DNA from: an uncultured Bacilli bacterium | GTDB lineage: Bacteria; Bacillota_I; Bacilli_A; RF39; UBA660 | Assembly: GCA_947628635.1 (NCBI GenBank) | Contig: CANRAX010000017.1 | Coordinates: forward strand, 1 to 16,625 | Length of the DNA stretch: 16,625 bases | Direction of reading: 5' to 3' | Shown: piece after piece, positions 1-7,117 of the stretch | Position numbering within the stretch: the first letter of the stretch is position 1 | How the letters are laid out: every line of letters starts with the position of its first letter | Position numbers and translations under genes: made by a program | Notes under the pieces: model-generated | Database searches by the model: none | What the model was told of the DNA's origin: nothing | The model's input: the letters and a program-made list of their open reading frames with translations, nothing else

Positions 1-33
1 CCGACGGGTCTTGTCAAGTAAATTTTTGTACAC

Positions 34-66
34 AAAAAAAAAACATGCAACTGCACATTTTTTAAA
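34..66 (-). terminator. Rho-independent terminator of ftsW
   Basis: Read on the minus strand, about 20 bases past the ftsW stop codon, the sequence forms a hairpin with a GTGC stem core, an AGTT loop and a GCAT-side arm. The arms extend through two G-T wobbles into an A-run paired with a long T-run of ten bases (plus-strand A34-A43). A stem followed by an uninterrupted T tract is the standard intrinsic terminator layout. Confidence 0.8.
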
Positions 67-86
67 AATAAAACTACTTTTTTACT

Positions 87-1214
87 TTAACTTTCTTTAG
101 TTAAACCATTTTCAATACTTATTCTCTGAACAAAAGTTAATGCTGCAACTAAACAAATAGTAAAGCTACCTCCATAACTCATAAAAGGAAGTGGAACTCC
201 TGTCATAGGCATAAGTCCAAATATACCTAATAAATTAATCGCAATGTGTAAAAAAATATAACAAGCTACGCCATAGCAAATTAAAGCTCCCCGATTATTG
301 CTTTTTCTTCCTATTCTTAAAATTCTATATAAAACAAACATATACATAAGAATTATACCAATTCCTGTAATAACGCCTAACTCTTCTACAATAATAGCGA
401 ATATAAAATCTGTATAAGGCTCAGGTAAATACAAATATTTTTGAGTCGAATTTCCAAGTCCAACTCCAGTTAAGCCTCCATTATTTATTGCTATGTAACA
501 ATTACATACTTGATTACCATCATCTAAAATACGCTCACATGGTTTTGTGAAGTTAAAACGACTTAATTGTCTGTCCTCTAAAATACTTTTGCCAAAACCT
601 AGAACAAATATGACTCCAAAAGCCAAAAAACTTAAAATAATAAAAATAATTTTCGCCTTCAAATCCTTTTGTACTGGTGCCGCTAAAAAAATTAAACCTA
701 CAATTGAACAATAAATAATAGTTGTTCCTAAATCTGGTTGTAAGAATATCAAAGCCGCTATAACAATGCATATAACAATGGGAAATAAACTTTTTCCATA
801 AGTTGTTAATTTATTTTTATATGTATCATAATAACTTGCTAACCATATTATTGTAATAATCTTAGCAAATTCACTTGGTTGGACATTAAAAAAACCTAAA
901 TCAAACCAACCTACCATATCATTTTGAGGATCACCAAAAATAAGTAAAATTATTAAACAACCAACCATTCCTATCATACCAATAGTTGATAGTGCATAAT
1001 ACCTCTTAGGTTTTACTAGGAGAAGACAAAAAGAAACAACAAGGCTTATAACTAAAATGATTATTTGCCTTACAAAATAGTAGTAAGTACTTACACCATG
1101 ATACATATATGCAGTTACATTAGACGCTGAAAATATCATTATTAAGCCTAAAGCAAATAAGATTAAAGTAGATATAAGTAATGGTTTATCAATACACTTT
1201 AGTACTCTTTTCAT
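87..1214 (-). CDS. ftsW: FtsW/SpoVE-type septal peptidoglycan polymerase
   Basis: This is a polytopic SEDS-family membrane protein of 375 residues, about the usual size. By family knowledge, SEDS proteins polymerise lipid II into glycan strands together with a class B penicillin-binding protein; FtsW acts at the septum. Visible motifs are QPSEFAK (112-118), QPDLGT (159-164), LPEPYTDF (263-270, containing the conserved extracellular-loop Asp269) and a C-terminal GLMPMTGVPLPFMSYGGS (333-350). The loop before LPEPYTDF carries three cysteines (226, 237, 239), which is unusual compared with Bacillus FtsW. The start is set at 1214 rather than the upstream in-frame ATG at 1253, because AAAGGGTGA lies at the right distance before 1214 and the extra 13 residues would cover the likely promoter. 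It stands alone, away from ftsAZ. SpoVE or RodA are alternatives; the LPEPYTDF context favours FtsW/SpoVE. Confidence 0.9.
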   Translation of the reverse strand: MKRVLKCIDKPLLISTLILFALGLIMIFSASNVTAYMYHGVSTYYYFVRQIIILVISLVVSFCLLLVKPKRYYALSTIGMIGMVGCLIILLIFGDPQNDMVGWFDLGFFNVQPSEFAKIITIIWLASYYDTYKNKLTTYGKSLFPIVICIVIAALIFLQPDLGTTIIYCSIVGLIFLAAPVQKDLKAKIIFIILSFLAFGVIFVLGFGKSILEDRQLSRFNFTKPCERILDDGNQVCNCYIAINNGGLTGVGLGNSTQKYLYLPEPYTDFIFAIIVEELGVITGIGIILMYMFVLYRILRIGRKSNNRGALICYGVACYIFLHIAINLLGIFGLMPMTGVPLPFMSYGGSFTICLVAALTFVQRISIENGLTKES

Positions 1215-1234
1215 ACTTTCACCCTTTACTATAT

Positions 1235-1262
1235 AATATACCATAAATAACATTAAATCTAA
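1235..1262 (-). promoter_or_regulatory. Likely ftsW promoter (extended -10)
   Basis: On the minus strand, TATATT (plus 1235-1240) is preceded by TGG, giving an extended -10 element. A weak -35, TTAGAT (plus 1257-1262), lies 16 bases upstream. The position is right for the ftsW start at 1214 with a short leader. Support is moderate because AT-rich DNA offers many similar hexamers. Confidence 0.45.
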
Positions 1263-1309
1263 TTATTATGGGTTACTTTTATTAACAAATCCTGTAAATT
1301 TACATACTT

Positions 1310-1315
1310 TATAAT
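1310..1315 (+). promoter_or_regulatory. Possible -10 element of the small YjcZ-like gene
   Basis: A perfect TATAAT lies 24 bases before the start of the small gene at 1340. No convincing -35 hexamer sits at 16-18 bases upstream. CATACTTTA at 1303-1311 overlaps it and fits the CATAnnnTA form reported for mother-cell sporulation sigma factors. This is only suggestive in AT-rich DNA. Confidence 0.35.
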
Positions 1316-1339
1316 AGATTAAGTAAAGGAGGCTAACTT

Positions 1340-1504
1340 ATGTATTACTATGGCGGTGGCTCATCATGTTGTAACCAAACTCCATATTACTATCCAATGA
1401 ATAATTATGGAGGAAACAATAACACTAATTCTGGTTATGCTATAATTTTAGTATTATTTATTTTATTAGTAATTGTACTTGGAGCACGTTTAACTAATTA
1501 TTAA
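1340..1504 (+). CDS. 54-residue YjcZ-like membrane peptide
   Basis: This short gene encodes 54 residues. The start has a near-perfect ribosome binding site, AAAGGAGG at 1325-1332, seven bases before ATG, and the gene is followed directly by a terminator, so it is very probably real. The first half is soluble and rich in Gly, Tyr, Asn and paired Cys (MYYYGGGSSCC). The second half is one hydrophobic segment, GYAIILVLFILLVIVLGA (about 32-49), ending in a short polar tail. This GY-hydrophobic-GA pattern closely resembles the YjcZ family of tiny proteins annotated as sporulation proteins in Bacillus, whose molecular role is not well defined. It is divergent from ftsW. Whether this organism sporulates cannot be told from here; the family resemblance is from memory of its consensus, not a search. 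Confidence 0.75.
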   Translation: MYYYGGGSSCCNQTPYYYPMNNYGGNNNTNSGYAIILVLFILLVIVLGARLTNY

Positions 1505-1521
1505 AAAGCTGTTAAATAATT

Positions 1522-1555
1522 AACTGTTAATTATCTGACAGTTTTTTTATTTTTT
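1522..1555 (+). terminator. Rho-independent terminator of the YjcZ-like gene
   Basis: AACTGT (1522-1527) and ACAGTT (1538-1543) form a six-base stem around a ten-base loop, followed by a T-rich tract interrupted once by A (1544-1555). It starts 18 bases after the stop codon. A longer alternative stem can form with the upstream CTGTTAAATAATT segment. Confidence 0.7.
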
Positions 1556-1565
1556 AGAAATTTTT

Positions 1566-1594
1566 TTGACTTTCAAAATTAAATGTAGTATTAT
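1566..1594 (+). promoter_or_regulatory. Sigma-A-type promoter of the HExxH gene and def
   Basis: TTGACT (1566-1571), a 17-base spacer ending in TGTAG, and TATTAT (1589-1594) form a good housekeeping promoter. A TATAAA at 1592-1597 is an overlapping alternative -10. It lies 24 bases before the ATG at 1618 and would drive both plus-strand genes. Confidence 0.65.
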
Positions 1595-1617
1595 AAATAA
1601 ACATTTGGGGGTATTTT

Positions 1618-2556
1618 ATGGATGAGCTTTTTTTGGAAGCTAGAAAAATTGTTTTACAAAGATATACTATTAAGGATAAAAACTATTTTTACTTAGTATT
1701 TGCTTGTTTTTGTCTTTTAACTAAGTTCAACAATTGTAAAGATATAGTTAAACATATTTTATTAAATACTGATATAATAATTGAAGATAAATCTTTAGAA
1801 GAAATTGCTAGGGAAAGAAATGAAAAAGATTTAGAAGAAGATTTAAACTATTGTAATGCTGAGAATAAACCAGTAGCGGTTTCTTCCAATGGTGTTTGTT
1901 TTGAAGAAAATGAAATTTTTTTGGATAAAGCTATAATCTTCATTAGTTCATTAAATGATTCAAGTGAAACATTAAGCACACTAGTACATGAATTTACTCA
2001 TTTAATTAAATCATTTTTTAAAAGCTATGCCTATACTCCTAGTGGATACTGTATAATGAGAAACGGACTAGACATTTGCGAAAGATGGAATGATGGTACT
2101 GAAAGAAATAAGTATCAAATATTAGATGAAGTTATTAATACATTACAAACAAAAGATATGACTGAAAATATTAAAAATATTGATGAAGATTGTTTACTTG
2201 TAGAGGAAAGAGAATTTTTAAAACAATTAGATTACTCCTATTTAGAAGATATTAATGGTTATGGTAAAGTAACAGATCTTTTTTTAGATATTTGGAAAGA
2301 AGAAGATTTTAGAAATATTTTTGAAGATGACCTTGTATTAGGAAACATTTCCAATATTAAGGCTAATTTTAACATTTTAGTAGAAGATGAGCTATTTGAT
2401 AATTTAGCTTGGGCTGTTGATATTTATTTTGAAGAAGACAATAAAGAAGCTTATCTTCTTATTAAAAATATTATTGAACTTATTAATATCCGGATACAGA
2501 ATAAGAAAAAATCACAAAGCAGAGCTTTAAAAAAAATAAATAATGTAGTAAAATAA
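1618..2556 (+). CDS. Unrecognised protein with HEFTH zinc-protease motif
   Basis: I do not recognise the family of this 312-residue protein. The start ATG has GGGGG six bases upstream. Around residues 121-130 the sequence TLVHEFTHLI matches the HExxH zinc-binding helix of zincin metallopeptidases (His124, Glu125, His128). About 43 residues later, ILDEVINTLQ supplies Glu171, which could be the third ligand as in gluzincins. No signal peptide or clear membrane segment is seen, so the protein is probably cytoplasmic. It is rich in Asp, Glu, Lys and Asn, with a basic C-terminal end (NKKKSQSRALKK). The gene is followed after 17 bases by def, in the same direction with no terminator between, so they are probably co-transcribed. 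Peptidase activity is inference from the motif alone; a toxin-like or regulatory protease role is possible but unsupported. Confidence 0.8.
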   Translation: MDELFLEARKIVLQRYTIKDKNYFYLVFACFCLLTKFNNCKDIVKHILLNTDIIIEDKSLEEIARERNEKDLEEDLNYCNAENKPVAVSSNGVCFEENEIFLDKAIIFISSLNDSSETLSTLVHEFTHLIKSFFKSYAYTPSGYCIMRNGLDICERWNDGTERNKYQILDEVINTLQTKDMTENIKNIDEDCLLVEEREFLKQLDYSYLEDINGYGKVTDLFLDIWKEEDFRNIFEDDLVLGNISNIKANFNILVEDELFDNLAWAVDIYFEEDNKEAYLLIKNIIELINIRIQNKKKSQSRALKKINNVVK

Positions 2557-2573
2557 AAGAAGTTGAGGTGGTT

Positions 2574-3125
2574 ATGGTGTTAAAAACTAAAGATATACTA
2601 GATGAAAAAGATAAACGTTTACGTATTGTTAGTAAAGAAGTAGAATTTCCTCTAACCAAAAAAGACAAAGATTTAATTAATACAATGATTGAATATCTTC
2701 ATAATTCTCAGATTGAAGAACTGGCTGAAAAATATGATTTACGTCCAGGTATGGGAATGGCTGCAATCCAATTAGGTATTGCTAAAAGATATTTTGTAGT
2801 GGTTAATGAATATGATGAAGGACAATTTGAAACTTATGTTTTGATAAATCCTAAAATAATAAGTAATTCAGTAGAACAGATATATGTTGAAAGTGGTGAA
2901 GGTTGCTTAAGTGTCAATAGACCAGTCGAGGGAATTGTTCCCCGCTATGCACGTGTTACTGTTGAAGGCTATGATATAGATGGTAAAAAAATACAAGTTC
3001 GAGCTCGTGAAGAATTAGCAATCGCTTTTCAACATGAAATTGATCATTTAGATGGAATTATCTTTACAGATAAGATTGATAAAAAAGATCCTTATAAAGG
3101 AAAAGACCAAATGCGTGCCATTTAG
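2574..3125 (+). CDS. def: Peptide deformylase (type 2)
   Basis: This enzyme removes the formyl group from the initiating methionine of new proteins in the cytoplasm. All three family motifs are present: GMGMAAIQ (59-66, motif 1), EGCLS with the metal-ligand Cys111 (motif 2), and QHEIDHLDG (153-161, motif 3) with His154, Glu155 and His158. At 183 residues, with the insertion typical of Gram-positive enzymes, it matches type 2 deformylases of Bacillus and Staphylococcus. The start is taken as ATG 2574, with GAGG five bases before it. A GTG at 2568 lies within the ribosome binding site and is unlikely; GTG 2577 is also possible. It sits downstream of the HExxH gene with 17 bases between, probably in one operon. 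Its last codons form the terminator hairpin. Confidence 0.95.
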   Translation: MVLKTKDILDEKDKRLRIVSKEVEFPLTKKDKDLINTMIEYLHNSQIEELAEKYDLRPGMGMAAIQLGIAKRYFVVVNEYDEGQFETYVLINPKIISNSVEQIYVESGEGCLSVNRPVEGIVPRYARVTVEGYDIDGKKIQVRAREELAIAFQHEIDHLDGIIFTDKIDKKDPYKGKDQMRAI

Positions 3126-3138
3126 TCTTTTTATTATA
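3101..3138 (+). terminator. Terminator overlapping the 3' end of def
   Basis: AAAAGAC (3101-3107) pairs with GTCTTTT (3125-3131), and AAATG (3109-3113) pairs with CATTT (3119-3123), leaving a single C-A mismatch and a five-base loop. A T-rich tract follows on the plus strand. The left arm lies inside the last def codons and the right arm covers the stop codon. On the minus strand the same hairpin is followed by TTTTCC, a weaker tract, so it may also stop transcription from the convergent smc gene. Confidence 0.75.
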
Positions 3139-3154
3139 TAATTTTTTTGTTTAT

Positions 3155-6109
3155 TTAAAGAACTTCTAGATGGTCTTCTAATTTTACACTTACTAATTTT
3201 GATACACCAGATTCTTGCATTGTAATTCCATATAAAGTTTTAGCATATTCCATTGTTTTTTTCTTATGGGTAATAATCAAGAATTGCGTTTTATCACGAT
3301 AATTTTCTAAATATTCACCAAATTTTGCTACATTAGCTTCATCAAGGGCAGCTTCTACCTCATCAAACAAGCAGAATGGAACGCGACGAACGTTTAAAAT
3401 AGCAAATAATAAAGAAATTGCTGTCAACGTTTTTTCACCACCTGATAAAAGAGAAATTGTTGTTAACTTTTTTCCAGGAGGAGAAGCAACTATATCAATA
3501 CCCGTTGTTAATAAATCTTCCTCATTAGTAAGTTTTAAATCGGCATTACCACCACTAAATAATTCTTTAAAAACCTTTTTAAATTCTTCTTTTATAGCCA
3601 TGAAAGTATTATAAAATTCTTCTTTCATAACTTCATCCATTTCATTCATTATTTCAAGTAATGTATCTTCAGCTTTTAATAAATCTTCTTTTTGATTTGT
3701 TAAAAAAGAATATCTTGTATTTACAACTTTATACTCTTCAATAGCTTCTAAATTAACCATACCAATTCTTTTAATATTAGCCTTATAAGTATTAACTTTT
3801 TCTCTAGCTTCTAAAACTTCTATGTCCAATTTATAGTCATTTAAGGCTTTATCAAAAGTTATTTCATAAGTTGTTTCTAGTTCAGTCAACATATTATCAA
3901 GTTTAACATCTATTCTATTTATTTCTATTTCAATATCTTTGTTTTCTTTTTCTAAAGAGCGAAGATTTGCTTGTTGCAATTTATTAGTAGCTTGATTTTT
4001 TTCCTCTTGATCTTTTAAAGAGTCAATTTCTTTGGTTAAGCCATCTATTTTGATTTGTAATTGTTCTTTTTGTCCACTTTTCAAAGAAAATAATTTTATT
4101 AACTCTTCTTCTTTAGCAGATAGAGAATTATTTTTTATAGTATTAAGAGATTCCCATTCTTTACTCACTTCAGAAAGTTTTAAATTTAATTCTTCAAGTT
4201 CTTTATCTTTACTTAGTTTTTGTTCTGTTAAATTAATCTCTTCTTTAGACGCAATGAATAACTCTTCATTATTTTCGGCTATTTGCTTTTCTACGGTTTC
4301 TACTTCTTCTTCAATTTCGCTTAGTTCTTTTTTATAAACTTCTCTTTTTTCTTCTAAATGCTTTACTTCTTGCTTCAAAACAATAACACTTTTAGCTTTA
4401 TATAAAGATCCACCTACTAAAGAACCGCCTACATTGACAACATCACCTTCAAGAGTAACTATTCGATATTTGGCATAAATCAAATGTGAAAGTCTAACAG
4501 CACTATCTAAATCTTTAGTAACTACTACATTACCAAGTTGATTTTTAATAATATTATCATATTTATGGTTGTAAGTAACCAAATCACTCATAATACCTAT
4601 AAAATCAGGAGAATTTTTTAAAATATTTAAACTATTAGAATCCACGTATCTTTCTTTAATAATTGAAAGTGGGAAAAAAGTAGCTCTACCTAAATGATTA
4701 TCTTTTAAATAAGTAATCGCTTTTTTAGCAGATAATTCATCTTGAGTAATAATAAAATTTTTATTTGTCATAGTAGCAACATCTAAGGCCTTAACATATT
4801 CATCACTACAACTTAAAACATTGCCAATTGTACTAAGTATTCCCGTTAGAACATTAGAATTCAAAACTTTTCTGACAGATTGTGGCATATCACCACCCTC
4901 TTCTATTTCATTTTGTAAATTACTGATTTTGTTTTCTAAAGAAATACATTCTCTTTCTAACTTAGTATACTCACCATTAAGCATATTCTTTTTAGTATGT
5001 AAATTATTTACAGAACTATTTATTTCATTTTCTTTTTGTTCAGCTTTAGCAAGCTCTTTTAAAATATTTTTTTTATTTTCTTCAATAAGAAGAATATTTT
5101 TTTCAAGACGACCTTTTTCTTCTAATGTAGTTCTAATTTCTTCTTTAAGTTCGTTTTCTTCTTTAGTCGTTTTGCTTTTTTCTTTTAAAAGTTTTTTCTC
5201 ACCATTAATTTTTTCTACTTCTTCAACTAATTCTAAAAGTTCTTTATTTAAAGAATTTTTTTCTTTTTCTAATTTTTCTAAATGACTATTTATTTCTAAA
5301 TTAGAAGCGTCATTTTTACTAGTTTCTGTTTGTAAAGTAAGAATTTCCTTATCTAATTTTTCTTTTTTCAGATGAGCTTGTTCTAAAGAAGAATTTAAAT
5401 TTTGAATATCATAAGCAAGTAAAGCAACTTCATATTTATCAAGACCTTTTTTATTTTCTAAATATTCTAAGGCTTTTTCACTTTGCTCTTTTAAAGGACC
5501 AACTTGTCTTTCTAACTCGCTTATAATATCATTAACTCTATCTAAATTATTATGTGTTTTATCAAGTTTACGTAAGGCTTCTTCTTTTCTTTTCTTATAT
5601 TTAAGTATACCTGAAGCTTCTTCAAAAATAATTCTTCTATCAACTGCTGAGTTTGAAAGAATGCGATCTACTTCACCTTGAGAAATTATATTGAAAGATT
5701 CTTTTGCCATACCAGAATCTAATAATAAATTAGTTATATCTTTTAAACGACATTTTTCATTATTAAGGAAATATTCATTCTCACCACTACGATAAACTCT
5801 TCTTTTAATAGAAATATCGGTATAACTAACATTTAAATAATGATCACTATTATCAAAAATAAGTTCAACACTAGCTACATTCAAAGGATTACGACTTTTA
5901 CTACCAGAAAAAATAACTTCACTCATAGAACCTTCACCACGAAGAGATTTTACAGATTGTTCGCCCAAAACCCATCGTACGGCATCAACAACATTACTTT
6001 TTCCTGAACCATTAGGTCCAACAATACAGGTTGTCTTTCCATCTAATTTTATACTTATCTTATCAGCAAAGGATTTAAAACCACTTATAGAGATTTCTTT
6101 TAAATACAT
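3155..6109 (-). CDS. smc: Chromosome segregation ATPase SMC, short-arm form
   Basis: SMC forms the core of bacterial condensin with ScpA and ScpB, and organises and segregates the chromosome. The order of parts is: ATPase head with Walker A GPNGSGKS (31-38) and Q-loop SQGEVDRIL (143-151); coiled coil (about 171-405); hinge (about 408-575, with GDVVNVGGSLVGGS at 555-568); returning coiled coil (about 576-830); and second head with signature LSGGEK (888-893), Walker B FCLFDEVEAALDEA (912-925, Asp916/Glu917) and H-loop His948. All catalytic motifs are intact. At 984 residues it is about 200 shorter than Bacillus SMC. The loss is in the coiled arms, as in mycoplasma P115/SMC. The ATG has AGGGTGA six bases upstream, and a strong promoter precedes it. 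scpA, scpB, rnc and ftsY are not nearby in this window. Confidence 0.96.
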   Translation of the reverse strand: MYLKEISISGFKSFADKISIKLDGKTTCIVGPNGSGKSNVVDAVRWVLGEQSVKSLRGEGSMSEVIFSGSKSRNPLNVASVELIFDNSDHYLNVSYTDISIKRRVYRSGENEYFLNNEKCRLKDITNLLLDSGMAKESFNIISQGEVDRILSNSAVDRRIIFEEASGILKYKKRKEEALRKLDKTHNNLDRVNDIISELERQVGPLKEQSEKALEYLENKKGLDKYEVALLAYDIQNLNSSLEQAHLKKEKLDKEILTLQTETSKNDASNLEINSHLEKLEKEKNSLNKELLELVEEVEKINGEKKLLKEKSKTTKEENELKEEIRTTLEEKGRLEKNILLIEENKKNILKELAKAEQKENEINSSVNNLHTKKNMLNGEYTKLERECISLENKISNLQNEIEEGGDMPQSVRKVLNSNVLTGILSTIGNVLSCSDEYVKALDVATMTNKNFIITQDELSAKKAITYLKDNHLGRATFFPLSIIKERYVDSNSLNILKNSPDFIGIMSDLVTYNHKYDNIIKNQLGNVVVTKDLDSAVRLSHLIYAKYRIVTLEGDVVNVGGSLVGGSLYKAKSVIVLKQEVKHLEEKREVYKKELSEIEEEVETVEKQIAENNEELFIASKEEINLTEQKLSKDKELEELNLKLSEVSKEWESLNTIKNNSLSAKEEELIKLFSLKSGQKEQLQIKIDGLTKEIDSLKDQEEKNQATNKLQQANLRSLEKENKDIEIEINRIDVKLDNMLTELETTYEITFDKALNDYKLDIEVLEAREKVNTYKANIKRIGMVNLEAIEEYKVVNTRYSFLTNQKEDLLKAEDTLLEIMNEMDEVMKEEFYNTFMAIKEEFKKVFKELFSGGNADLKLTNEEDLLTTGIDIVASPPGKKLTTISLLSGGEKTLTAISLLFAILNVRRVPFCLFDEVEAALDEANVAKFGEYLENYRDKTQFLIITHKKKTMEYAKTLYGITMQESGVSKLVSVKLEDHLEVL

Positions 6110-6129
6110 ATAGCTTCACCCTAGTTTTA

Positions 6130-6158
6130 AGTATACTATATTTTGCGATTTTTAACAA
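6130..6158 (-). promoter_or_regulatory. smc promoter
   Basis: On the minus strand, TTGTTA (plus 6153-6158), a 17-base spacer and TATACT (plus 6130-6135) form a near-consensus housekeeping promoter, 20 bases before the smc ATG. It lies between the NodB-like gene and smc, so smc can be transcribed independently. Confidence 0.7.
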
Positions 6159-6166
6159 TAATTTCT

Positions 6167-7021
6167 TTATTTTTCAAGGCTTTCACTAATAAGAGTATCT
6201 AAAAATAAAAAACGATAACCTCTATTTTTTAAATAATCAAGAGTGATAGATAAGTTTTCTTGCGAAATAGAACTAGGAATTGTAATAATAGCTGAATTAC
6301 TAAGCTTTGCTTTTATTTCAGAATAGGCATTTTTTAATACTTTAATACTAGGCATGACTGTATGCATTTTTAAAGATGAGCATAAATTAATAACTTCTTC
6401 ATTATCATAATCTAAATAACAATATTTAGCCTCTCTTTTAGTTATATCTTCTAAATAATTTTTGGCATTAATAAAAAAATCTCGATTATATTTACCATTA
6501 TAATTTAAAAGTTCTACCTCGTAATTACTTAGCTTTAAAACACTATCTAAATTATTTTCTAAAATAGCGCCATCTATAAAGAAAGTTGCTGAAGCATTTT
6601 TACTATCTAAAACAGGAGTTAAATTCAAAATATCACTAGCTTTGTCTATTTTAAATATTAAGGCTACTTCTCTATCTGAACTATTTCCAGTGACAACGTA
6701 TTTATCATAATAATCATTAACTGAAATAGTTGGCTTTATTTCTTTTAAAGTTGTTAAGGCTTCATTGTAAGAACCATATTTTTTCATTTTTTGATAACTT
6801 TCTTGATAATCTACTTCTAAACCATTTTGTCCTGGAATAATTTTATCTCCAACTATTAAAGCATTTTCAGCTTCTACTTTATATTTACTATCAGAGGCTT
6901 TTATTTGTTTCATTATAGGATCAGCTTGTTGAACTAATTCAACGGCTTTATTTGTATAAAAAAAACTAAAAATAAGCAAAACAAAAGCTATTAATCCCTC
7001 TTTTAATTTCTTTAAGTTCAT
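6167..7021 (-). CDS. Membrane-anchored, apparently inactive NodB-fold deacetylase homologue
   Basis: This 284-residue protein has one N-terminal membrane segment (about 9-23) and an outside-facing domain. Sequence landmarks follow the NodB polysaccharide deacetylase fold: VALIFKID (119-126) where TFDDG is expected, ATFFIDG (145-151), VELLNYNGKYN (169-179) where the EIGNHTxxH metal site is expected, and IITIPSSIS (245-253) where LLHD is expected, followed by LDYLKNRGYRFLFLDTLI (261-278). The fold markers remain, but the catalytic Asp, both metal-binding His and the late His are replaced. It is therefore probably a non-catalytic glycan-binding or scaffold protein. The preceding segment 46-115 (with IIPGQNGLEVD) resembles the N-terminal part of clostridial deacetylase-like proteins. 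The start is ATG 7021; the in-frame GTG at 7030 is part of the AGGTGA ribosome binding site. Its own promoter is not clear in the AT-rich gap behind copA. Confidence 0.75.
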   Translation of the reverse strand: MNLKKLKEGLIAFVLLIFSFFYTNKAVELVQQADPIMKQIKASDSKYKVEAENALIVGDKIIPGQNGLEVDYQESYQKMKKYGSYNEALTTLKEIKPTISVNDYYDKYVVTGNSSDREVALIFKIDKASDILNLTPVLDSKNASATFFIDGAILENNLDSVLKLSNYEVELLNYNGKYNRDFFINAKNYLEDITKREAKYCYLDYDNEEVINLCSSLKMHTVMPSIKVLKNAYSEIKAKLSNSAIITIPSSISQENLSITLDYLKNRGYRFLFLDTLISESLEK

Positions 7022-7078
7022 TTTCTTCACCTAGTTAAATATATGATGATAAATTAATTAATATTTAAAACTTTTAAG

Positions 7079-7109
7079 AAAAAAAGAAGATACTTTTCAA
7101 AGCATCTTC
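7079..7109 (-). terminator. Rho-independent terminator of csoR-copA
   Basis: On the minus strand, GAAGATGC pairs with GTATCTTC (one G-T wobble) around an eight-base loop and is followed by seven T. It starts 8 bases after the copA stop and separates the copper operon from the NodB-like gene. Confidence 0.85.
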
Positions 7110-7117
7110 ATAAAGTT

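Noticed and set aside
1..25. TTGACA on the minus strand (plus 12-17), a possible -35 of a gene to the left
   Set aside because: The -10 element and gene would lie outside the window, so it cannot be judged.
1215..1253. Longer ftsW start adding 13 residues
   Set aside because: There is no ribosome binding site at 1253, and the segment overlaps the likely promoter, while 1214 has a good site.
4821..5285. 154-residue open frame on the plus strand inside smc, and smaller ones at 4032-4337, 9972-10244 and 10251-10544
   Set aside because: They lie opposite Glu/Lys-, Asp- or Asn-rich coding regions, which read as Ser/Phe/Leu-rich antisense frames. None has a family-like sequence, and the sense genes are well supported.
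3155..6109. SMC as a truncated or broken gene, given its short length
   Set aside because: Both ATPase heads, all motifs and the hinge are present in one open frame; only the coiled arms are shorter, as in mycoplasma SMC.
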